A DNA stretch of 64,000 bases, from assembly GCF_020509005.1 (NCBI RefSeq), contig NC_063012.1, forward strand, positions 5,890,001 through 5,954,000, in the 5' to 3' direction. Under the pieces are notes generated by a model, which was given only the letters and a program-made list of their open reading frames with translations, made no database searches and was not told where the DNA came from. This document shows positions 1 through 7,772 of this stretch, one piece after another. This DNA comes from Fulvia fulva (Eukaryota > Ascomycota > Dothideomycetes > Mycosphaerellales > Mycosphaerellaceae). How positions within the stretch are numbered: the first letter of the stretch is position 1; every line of letters starts with the position of its first letter. Made by a program: the position numbers and the translations under genes.

Positions 1-328
1 GGCACTGCATCTGTTGCGTGAGCGGACAGCACTATTTCGAGACTTGGTAGAGTCTCTTGGAGCCTGGCCTGCGCTTCCGATGTTCGCAAGACCAGGACGA
101 TGTTGGCCTGCTCGTCTGTCGTGCTGCGTCAGTAAGGCGTAGCTGTGCGAAGTGCCGTCGGGCCATACCGAAGAACAGATTTCGTCTCGCTGGAGCGCGA
201 AAGATGTCGTCCGGCAAGCCACCGCGGAGCAGCTTCACAACATCAAAGTCTGGGCTTCGGGGCAGCAATACGTCCAGATGGGACTCCTTTGCGAGCGCCT
301 CAAAGTACGTTGGGTCTGGGTCCGCCAT
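1..328 (-). CDS. Hypothetical protein, 3' end cut by the window edge
   Basis: The start codon is at 328 (protein begins MADPDP). Reading straight through meets a stop at 32-34. Removing a 53-nt GT...AG intron at 116-168 instead gives an open frame that runs off the left edge with normal protein composition (exon 1 at 169-328; exon 2 continues past base 1 and includes the stretch NIVLVLRTSEAQARL). A branch-like CTGAC lies just before the acceptor. About 91 residues are visible, with no signal peptide or membrane segment. I do not recognise the family. The gene is divergent from the MMS2 gene at 692, and the 363 bp between them must carry both promoters. The splice model is inference, so the second exon is less certain than the first. 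Confidence 0.5.
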
Positions 329-691
329 TGTCACGGCACGGAGGCATTGAACGTGCGCGAGGATTGCGCATTGTACATGTTGGCGGCTCCCACGTTGACG
401 CAGTGGATCCTCCATCAAGCCAGCAAGCCAGCGCGAAGGACAAGGAAGGGCACATGCCGATGCAGATGCAGATGCAGATGGGGGTCTGAACCTGCCCTGA
501 GACAAGCACAAGCACCCCACTAGATCTACACACACATTGATGTTCACTGCACCACTGCCGTCACTTCACAAACGACAGCACATCTTTTGCTTCTGTTGCT
601 ACTCCTCTCCACGACAACGCCGCCTGCGTGCACTGATATACGGCCATCACCAATCCATCGATTGCGAGCACATCTGACAAGAGGCGACATC
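329..691. promoter_or_regulatory. Divergent intergenic region
   Basis: This 363-bp region separates two divergent genes. It contains a short hexamer run of GATGCA at about 459-480. The longer minus-strand reading upstream of base 328 is only low-complexity translation of this run. I see no other element. Confidence 0.4.
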
Positions 692-1283
692 ATGGGAGCG
701 AAAGTACCGCGCAACTTTCGTCTGCTAGAGGAGTTGGAGAAGGGCGAGAAAGGCTTGGGTGCTGGTCAGGCTTACAAGATATGGCGACGATGGAAGCATA
801 GACACTGATCTTGGGATAGAGGCATGCTCGTACGGCCTAGACGAGGGCGATGATCTTCTCATGACCAACTGGAACGGCACCATTCTTGGTCCACCCCACG
901 TGCGTTCACGTGCTTGCAGTCGATCACGAGGATGCAGATACTGAATTGCTACATTACAGAGCGTCCACGAGAACAGAATATACTCCCTCAAGATCATATG
1001 TGGATCAAACTATCCAGACTCACCACCAGAGGTCACTTTCATCAGCAAGGTCAACCTTCCGTGCCTCGATCAGCGTACTGGCAAGGTAGGAACCAATGCG
1101 TCATGAAATATTCGCCTCGATTGTTGTTGACGCTCTCAACAGGTCGACCTCACGAAGCTTCCAACACTCAGCACATGGAAGCGCGACTTCACCATGGAAA
1201 CGGTGCTCATCGAGATCCGACGATACATGGCTGCACCAGCGAACAAGAAGTTACCTCAGCCACCTGAAGGAACAAACTTCTAA
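692..1283 (+). CDS. MMS2: Ubiquitin-conjugating enzyme variant Mms2 (UEV)
   Basis: Four exons (692-764, 820-899, 960-1085, 1143-1283) join to a 139-residue protein that is collinear with fungal Mms2, from MGAKVPRNFRLLEELEKGEK to the ending KKLPQPPEGTNF. Visible landmarks are YGLDEGDDLLMTNWNGTILG, the PP-E-V-T-F stretch and the C-terminal helix beginning FTMETVLIEIRRYM. It has the E2 fold but lacks the catalytic cysteine, as UEV proteins do. Family knowledge: Mms2 pairs with Ubc13 to build K63-linked ubiquitin chains on PCNA during error-free post-replication repair. All three introns are short (55, 60 and 57 nt) with GT/AG ends. The length matches the family, so the model should be nearly exact. 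Confidence 0.96.
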
Positions 1284-1495
1284 CTGGCTCCTTCTACCCT
1301 TCATCGGTCTACGGCAGTATTGATCCATTTTGTCCTAGCATGGCCCAGGCGCGGAGTTATGCTGCAGGGAGTGGTCTTCCTCAGCAGCATGGATCTTGGA
1401 CGACAGTTTGAGGTGCTCTCTACTCTATGTCTATGCTTGTCTAGCCACTTGACAATAGGCTGGCATGGCAGGGAATCTCGCAGACGACTGCGAAA

Positions 1496-2527
1496 TCAAG
1501 TGGTGCTATACACTCCCGCCATTTGTTTGGCATGTTTTGGCTCGATGAACAATGCCTCTGCTTCCACAAGTGGTGTGCCAGCACCATCCTCCTCGCCCAA
1601 CAGCTCAATCCAGCCTTTCACCCATGCTTTGCGTCCTTCCACCTTGGTGGTTTGAGCTTTCAAGACAACGTAGCTACTGCCAGGACATGGCACGCGATAA
1701 TCGATCTTCAAGCTAGCAGTCACACCCACCTTGTTGGGCAGAGCTGGAAAGCAAGCACGCGCCAATCCCTCGTCCAGCATTGTAGCCAACAGGCCGCCGT
1801 GCACAACATCAGGGTGTCCACACAATGCAGGTCCAAGATATGATATCTGTACGAGCGTAGGAAGGTCTGCTTCTTTCTCACTGAAGTTGAGAGGTGGGAC
1901 CTCGATTTTGTTGTCTCCCAACAGTGTTCCTCCCGTGAGATTGTGTGGTCGCATAGCGGGAGGAATCTTCATGTGTGGTCGGCTTTCCACCATTCCTTCC
2001 TGCTGCCGCAGCCTCTGAGATAGTGGGTGTTTGACAATGTACTCATTGATCTCAGCTGATTTCTGTGTGCTCGGTTGGAAGAGATCGAGGGTCTCGGCAT
2101 CGGTGGGAGGGTTGATGAAGCCATTGACAGCCTGAGCGACTGGTGCAGCAGCCATGCCAAAGCCTGCGAAAAAGACTAGTGCCACAAGCGAGGAAGTAAA
2201 GAGCGCTCGGCGTATGCGTGAGGGCGGTCGAGGCTGAGATATATGTTGCGGCTCGGAATCGTGTGATGTAGTACTCGGCCTCGGGGCTGATGGGGGAGTG
2301 GTGTCGGAGGAAGCAGCTGAGATGTGGAGGCTGCGCTGACTTTTACGAGAAGCAGAAGTTGGTACAGCGGGTCCGGTGTATTTGTGAGTCCTTGCGCAGC
2401 GTGATGATATCGTCGTCAAAGATCTGATCATGCCAGGCCGGAGGGATCCCGAGATAAGTGCGCTTCGTATCGCTGGCGGCGACGCGAGCAGCGATGTGAG
2501 CAGTGTACGTTGCGACGCCATTACCAT
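1496..2527 (-). CDS. Mitochondrial membrane hotdog-fold thioesterase-like protein (UPF0644 / Fmp10 type)
   Basis: A single-exon 343-residue protein. The first ~75 residues are rich in Ser, Arg and Ala and poor in acids, like a mitochondrial presequence. A hydrophobic segment follows at about residues 110-132 (ALFTSSLVALVFFAGFGMAA). The C-terminal half carries a PaaI-type hotdog domain with the HGGLLATMLDEGLAR segment, where a His-Gly-Gly precedes the acidic helix residue, and then the strand region SLKIDYRVPCPGSSYVVL. This layout matches the yeast Fmp10/UPF0644 group of inner-membrane-anchored proteins. Acyl-CoA thioesterase activity is inferred from the fold and has not been shown for this group. 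A second ATG lies two codons downstream. It converges with MMS2 at a 212-bp spacing. Confidence 0.85.
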   Translation of the reverse strand: MVMASQRTLLTSLLASPPAIRSALISGSLRPGMIRSLTTISSRCARTHKYTGPAVPTSASRKSQRSLHISAASSDTTPPSAPRPSTTSHDSEPQHISQPRPPSRIRRALFTSSLVALVFFAGFGMAAAPVAQAVNGFINPPTDAETLDLFQPSTQKSAEINEYIVKHPLSQRLRQQEGMVESRPHMKIPPAMRPHNLTGGTLLGDNKIEVPPLNFSEKEADLPTLVQISYLGPALCGHPDVVHGGLLATMLDEGLARACFPALPNKVGVTASLKIDYRVPCPGSSYVVLKAQTTKVEGRKAWVKGWIELLGEEDGAGTPLVEAEALFIEPKHAKQMAGVYSTT

Positions 2528-3058
2528 CGCACTGTGTAAGGCCGTACGCGTGGATACAGGTCGTGCGACGGGTAGCGCCTTTCGTCGTTAGTCGCGCGAT
2601 TCGTCGTCGCCAGAAGAGTTTGGCGTGCATGCCGGCACATTTCTTACAGCCGAGGTGTCTTTTGAGCCGGGCGAACTTTCAACAGTGCCGTTCCGGTCGT
2701 CCCGTGCAGCACAATCGATGACCGGCCATGCACAAACCGATGACCGACAGAACACAGAAACTCATGAGACCAACACCTCGAAGTCAGGAAACTTGCAAGC
2801 TGCAAGCGATGGTAACTTTCGTACCTGATTGACCGTGGCCTTAAGCAACCCGTGCCTTAGCTTGACCGTGATCCTGCGCAGTCTCTTCCTCAGTGGCCCA
2901 TTCCGTGTGTATGCACGTTCCTTCGTGCCATCCCTTTCGCGTTCATATGCTATGCTATCCATTCCATTCATGCTGATGGCACCTGCTTTATGCCTATGAC
3001 GCCGAACCTGATGCTCTCATCCTTCTGCCAATGTCGTTCCATGTTGCATTCTTTCAGC
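2528..3058. other. Intergenic, no gene seen
   Basis: 531 bp between the start of the hotdog protein and the stop of the Mob protein. Short overlapping open frames on both strands lack protein-like composition. It presumably holds the promoter of the hotdog gene and the 3' UTR of the Mob gene. Confidence 0.5.
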
Positions 3059-4440
3059 TCAAGACACGGAGCCGGGCGCAGCACCTGGGGGCTGAGTGTT
3101 GGCTGCACTTGCCGATGGAGGAGCGGCGGTAGTGGTAGTCGAAGCAGCAGTAGGAGGAGTGGCGACATTTCCGTTCACACTCACTTGGGGTATGTCGCCA
3201 CGGGCAATCCACAGGTCGATGAGTGGCTGCATGGCCTCGGTGTCCTTTTCGGTGAGCAGGCCGAAGATTCTGCCGACATTGATGAAGTGGATGAAGCAGG
3301 TGTTGAGATGGGTGTGAGAGCTCAGATCCCAGAACTGCAGCCAGTGCTGCCAGTAGAGGTGGGCGTAGATGCGAAACATCTGCTTGTACATCATCTTGAC
3401 TTCTGTCTCGAAGCGCTGCGGGAAGCCAGAGCTCTTGCCCAGCCAGTGATTTGGATCGTTCGCAACCTGCTGCGGATCGGGGAGCGGCGGAGCAGTCTGA
3501 AAGTTGTTGGTTGGCAGAAGGCTCTCATCTTGAATTTTGCCAGCCACCCATGTTTGGATGTGCTTGATGTAGGTCGGGGCCGGTAAGTTGATGGGCTGCG
3601 AGCGAGTGTCGATCCATGTCCAGGTGACGCTATGCAGACATGATTAGATGTGAAGATTACAATGTCGACGATGATACTCACGGGCCGGCTGACATTGTTG
3701 GACAGTCCTTCACGTTGCAAACGGGGACGCCGGTACTGCGATCTTCAGTCTGCGTCATCTTGACCATGCCGCCAAGAAGACGGTTTTGCTCAACCACTGT
3801 GAACGGTTAGCTTCGCACTTCAATGTAGGAGAAGGTGAGAGCGGATGACTGGATACAACTTGCCTTGATGAGCGATCCACTCTCCTTCCTCGAGCATGTG
3901 GGGCTTTGCGCCAAGTGTCATGAAGTTGCCTTTGACTATGAAGCCGCAGAGCTTTTCGCGGAAGAAGAACGGCGGGTTTTTCTTGGGGCCTTGGTGGCCC
4001 TGGTTGGCTTGATGAGCTTGCTCGTTGTTCTGCATCGGGACCGTGAGTGAGGGAGATGCAGGTGTTGCTGGGATGGTCGGTGGTGCGAGTGAAGATGGGC
4101 TGTTTGCGGATGGTGACGAATTGCCGCCACGGCTTGGTGGCTGGCCGCTTGGCTGCTGGTTCGGGGTCGAGCGTTGCTGACTGGGTCCACGTCCCAAGTT
4201 GCGTCTGCGTTTTAAAGCGTTAGCCAACGCCTGCGCCATAAATATCCGCTTTGTTTGCGGCTTATATGTCAGTCCAAGCAGCGGGTCTGGCTCCAGGTCT
4301 TCCAGCTCCAGCGCCAGCTCCAGATCCTCCTTGTCCGGTGACGGTGGTATTTGCTCATCGGCAGCAGTGATGGCGAGTCGCTCCAGCGGTGGCGCGCACA
4401 GCGCGGTGGCATCCTCCGGGATGAATTTGCCGATCTTCAT
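3059..4440 (-). CDS. Mob-family protein kinase activator (Mob2-like), with long N-terminal extension
   Basis: Three exons (3864-4440, 3682-3796, 3059-3629) give 420 residues. The Mob domain starts near residue 160 (PFFFREKLCGFIVKGNF, then EEGEWIAHQ) and continues through VCNVKDCPTMSAGP, WTWIDTRSQPINLPAPTYIK and MFRIYAHLYWQHW to HLNTCFIHFI. The zinc ligands of the fold are present as a C-x4-C pair (CNVKDC) and an H-x4-H pair (HLYWQH). Family knowledge: Mob proteins bind and activate NDR/LATS kinases (Cbk1/COT1 type for Mob2) in polarity and septation. The first ~155 residues are acidic and then Pro/Ser/Gln-rich and are unusual for Mob proteins; translation could instead begin at the internal ATG near 4236 (MAQALANAL). 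The C-terminal ~45 residues are Ala/Thr/Pro low complexity. The first intron uses a GC donor. Confidence 0.88.
3797..3863 (-). other. GC-AG intron in the Mob gene
   Basis: On the minus strand exon 1 ends CATCAAG and the intron begins GCAAGT, ending CACAG. No GT donor nearby keeps the Mob domain reading across HQ-VVEQNRLL, so the donor is GC. The extended match to U1 snRNA (AG|GCAAGT) is typical of functional GC donors. Confidence 0.8.
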
Positions 4441-5668
4441 ATCGGTGTTGTTGTGGTGTAGGAGTGGCCAGCCTGGCTATCGATCGAATATGTGGAAGTC
4501 GTAACCTCACACGGCGCTAATATTGGCACGCGGACAGTTTGATGTCATAACATCACTTCAAGCGTCTGCTTTCACTTAGGCGAAGTCGCTCTCGTTTGAC
4601 ACGGGTGCAAAACGGTGACCTGTGCTGCCCGCAGCTGGCTGTGGCACTCCGCATCGCGCCTCGAAGACACGCCAGCAATGAGGCGTGGTGATTGTCGCAG
4701 CGCCCTCGACCAAGCGACAGTCCTGGAGGGTATTGAATGCTGCACCGGATAGTCAAAGCATGCCAACAGCTGCGAGGGCTCTCTCGTGTTTGGCGCTGTG
4801 CACTCCCGGTGGGCACGTCCACGATTACAGTGCCATTCGAGATCGAGTCCAGCACCATCACTGTGATGAGCGCGTCAAAGGGTCTATGCATGGTCTATCG
4901 ACAGTGTTCGAAAACTCGAACCACTTGACCGTTGGGATTTCCATCCGTGGCTGGTGGGCAGATGTCCATTGGGAGGCCGTCCATGGAGCAGTCGCTGGGA
5001 GCAGTACCTTTACACCAAAGTTCGAGAGTCCTCCTGAAACTTGAAGACGTTGTTGTGATTGCTGCCAGTGCTGCCAGGAGAAGAGGTGGCGGAGCGAACG
5101 GAGACGAGCTTCATGCATCCCCAAGCTTCGCCCAACTTTCACCGACTTGACAAAAGGGAAAGTCTATTCACGTACAGATTGTTCATCCAGGACGACATGT
5201 TATGAGGGGAGCGTCGTGGTGCGTATGGGCCAAGGGTCGGATGCAGAGGTGTAAGGGCTGGAGCTGTCGCACGACGTGCTGTCGTGCTTTTGAACAAGGA
5301 GAAAGGGACGACCTGATGTTGCCCTCCCGCTCGGACTTGCCCACGCTCAGGAGGTTCCAGGGTCCGCTTTCTGAAACCGAACTCTCGCTTGCGTTTTAGG
5401 TTTGTGAGGCGCGCCACAGTGTGGCTTGCGCCGCGTTTTTGGACCTCGCGAACGACACATGAAGCTTGCTTGCTTGCAGCAGTCGCGCCATTGCGTTTGG
5501 TTCACTGCACCATCTCTGCCTCGGCGCCTCCGTCCCACTCCTCGCACATGCCGGTGCCTCTTCAACAATTACGCTCGCTGTACACCCTTCACCTCCACAA
5601 GCGCATCAGATCCAGCGCGACATCGAGCGCAGGTGTAGACTTGCGCGACTGCTCTGTGACCACGCGAC
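4441..5668. other. Intergenic region with an unproven small open frame
   Basis: 1.2 kb between the Mob and LEO1 starts, which are divergent. On the minus strand near 5195 there is an ATG with a plausible short peptide start (MSSWMNNLYVNRLSLL) followed by a possible GT donor at about 5148. A downstream frame near 5020-4890 with four cysteines ends at a stop. I could not connect these with confidence or match them to a family. Nothing else is evident. Confidence 0.3.
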
Positions 5669-7317
5669 ATGTCTGCTGAACCTTCCGGCTCACCCGCTGA
5701 AGACCAGGCTCGAGCTGAATCAGCCGCAGCCGACAATGTCTTGAACGGGCTCGACGATGTGGGCAGCGAGGACGAGGACGCGGTCACCTCAGGGCGGAGA
5801 AAAGTCGCCGACGCAGAGGCAGAAGGCGAGGAGGAACAAGCTGGAGACGATCTGTTTGGGGACGACGATGACGATGTGCCAGGACAACAGCCTGAACAGC
5901 CCTCGTATGTAGAAGAGCCACGCTTTGCTGCGCGTGCATAGTACTGACGGTCGCAGAAAACGGCACCTCGACGACGCAGAGCTCGATTCTGGAGACGATG
6001 AGGGCAGGGCAGATCGTTTACTGGAAGATGACGCCCAGCAGTTCGAAGAGAAGGAGATCGTCGCGATGGATGTCGAGCTCTCTCGCCAAGCAGTCCCAGA
6101 ACCCAGTGACGGCGAGGTGCGTATTGATGGGCTATGACCACTCGAAGCCTCGCTGACTTTCGCAGATGTACCTTATGAAGGTTCCGCCATTCATGTCGAT
6201 AGAACCCCAAGCCTGGCAGACAACGACCTTCCAGCCCCCCACGACCGAACATCATTCCAAGGCTGTGCCGACAGCAGCATTCTCTGCATACAACACGGCA
6301 CTGACCACGATGCGTTGGCGACACTCACCCTCGAACCCGGCCGAACTACAATCCAATGCCCGCATCAATAGATGGTCCGATGGGTCACTGACTCTACAAC
6401 TTGCGTCAGATCCAAACACCCAGTACGAGATCGACGGCAACCCACTCGCACCGCCCCAGCGTAATCCGATCATGCCCACGCCGATCAGTGTCAGCACGCG
6501 GGGACAGAAGGGCGGCAGACAGGGTGCAGCTGATGGCGAGAAGTACGACTTTAGCAGAGATGCTTGGACATATCTCATCGTACCGGTGCAAGAAGCAGAA
6601 GCTTTGCGTGTCACGCACAAAGTGACTGCTGGGCTCCAGATCCGACAGACGGAGTCTGGCGAGGATGACGCTATCGAGAAGCTGCAGGCGGCTCTTGCAA
6701 ATGCAGCCAACGCCACAAAGGTTGGGGGAGCCACTGGCACGCTCGAGGCTACCGAGGTTGATCCAGAACTGCAAAGGAAGCAGGCAGAGGTGGCGGAGCG
6801 GCAGGCGATGCGAAACCGGAAGAAGTTGCAGAACGCGCAAGAGCGGGAGCGGGAACGCACGGATCGTACGCTTGGTCGCTCGGGATTGTCCTCCAGCCGC
6901 CACGGAGGGCTCAATGTCGGCATGCTCGAGGACGATGAATTGGAGGGTGGTCGCGGCAAAGCAGGACCAGGGAAGACACGTGCGAAGCCCAGACGGCGTC
7001 GCAACAGCGAGTACAGCGAGGACGAAGACAATGGCCGCAAGCGCTTCACCAAGGAGGACAGCTACGATCAGGAGGATGACTTCGTCGCACCCAGCGATGA
7101 GGAAGAAGAGGTCGAGGACGAGGATGATCCTGATGACGGCATTGTCGAGCAAGCACGAGAGCGAACTCCAAAACGAGACCGGGCACGGCCGGCCTTATCT
7201 GCTGAGAATAGCGGCGGCGTTGAGGAGGACGCAGACGCCGAGGGCGAGATCGATGATGATGTGCCTCAGCCACGGCTTAAGAAGCGCCGCATCGTCGACG
7301 ACGACGATGAAGATTGA
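5669..7317 (+). CDS. LEO1: RNA polymerase II-associated protein Leo1 (Paf1 complex)
   Basis: Three exons (5669-5904, 5957-6116, 6166-7317) encode 515 residues. The N-terminal ~130 residues are acidic (DLFGDDDDDVPG and similar runs). The Leo1 core follows, starting at MYLMKVPPFMSIEP and including the NARINRWSDGSLTLQLASD segment and the Y-E-I-D-G-N-P-L stretch. A basic, coiled-coil-prone region comes next (ERQAMRNRKKLQNAQERERE), then a highly acidic and basic C-terminal tail ending RRIVDDDDED. Family knowledge: Leo1 is a Paf1-complex subunit on elongating Pol II that promotes H2B ubiquitination and H3K4/K36 methylation and limits heterochromatin spreading. Both introns are about 50 nt; the second carries GCTGAC just before its acceptor. 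Confidence 0.95.
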
Positions 7318-7772
7318 ACCGTGAGCGTATCATGTATCTGTAAGATTTAGCGTGGCGTTTGCAACACAGGTAGCATCGGGCTTGCATCAGCTGGAGTCAG
7401 TAGCGACGATGGCGACGTTGTCCAAAGCCTTCGAAACGATTCTGGCAGCCGTCTATGTACGGTGTCATGTTCCTCTGTGGAGTGGTCTGTACGGTGTCAT
7501 CTTTCTCTGCAGAGTGAACGTTTTGCTTAGCTTTGTGGCAGAGGCTACACGTACATGTATCGTAGTGAATGGAGACGGGAAGTGCCTCGGGCGACCTTCC
7601 GCGTTTGGGCTGACTCGCGTAACGAGCAGTCAACTTCGCTCATGTTCAGAATTCTGCTTGAAGCCACACCGGCACCTGCCCATACATCTGCATTCTCCGA
7701 ACCAGCTCCAGCTGCCTTCGATCTTTGCGACTCGCGCATCTGCGCAGACAGGACGACCCCTACGTCACGAGC
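7318..7772. promoter_or_regulatory. Intergenic region upstream of CWC22
   Basis: 455 bp containing the LEO1 3' UTR and the CWC22 promoter and leader. It holds one TACATGTA palindrome at 7552-7559. A direct repeat of the stretch GTACGGTGTCAT occurs at about 7458 and 7490. Confidence 0.4.
7552..7559. promoter_or_regulatory. TACATGTA palindrome
   Basis: Exact 8-bp palindrome, 213 bp upstream of the CWC22 start codon. One of nine copies in the window (see findings). Confidence 0.35.

Noticed and set aside
4890..5200. Minus-strand cysteine-bearing candidate small protein (MSSWMNN start)
   Set aside because: The exon join is weak and there is no family match; mentioned under the intergenic entry only.
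5569..6324. 251-codon minus-strand frame opposite LEO1
   Set aside because: Antisense shadow of the acidic LEO1 N-terminus; Ser/Arg-rich artefact.
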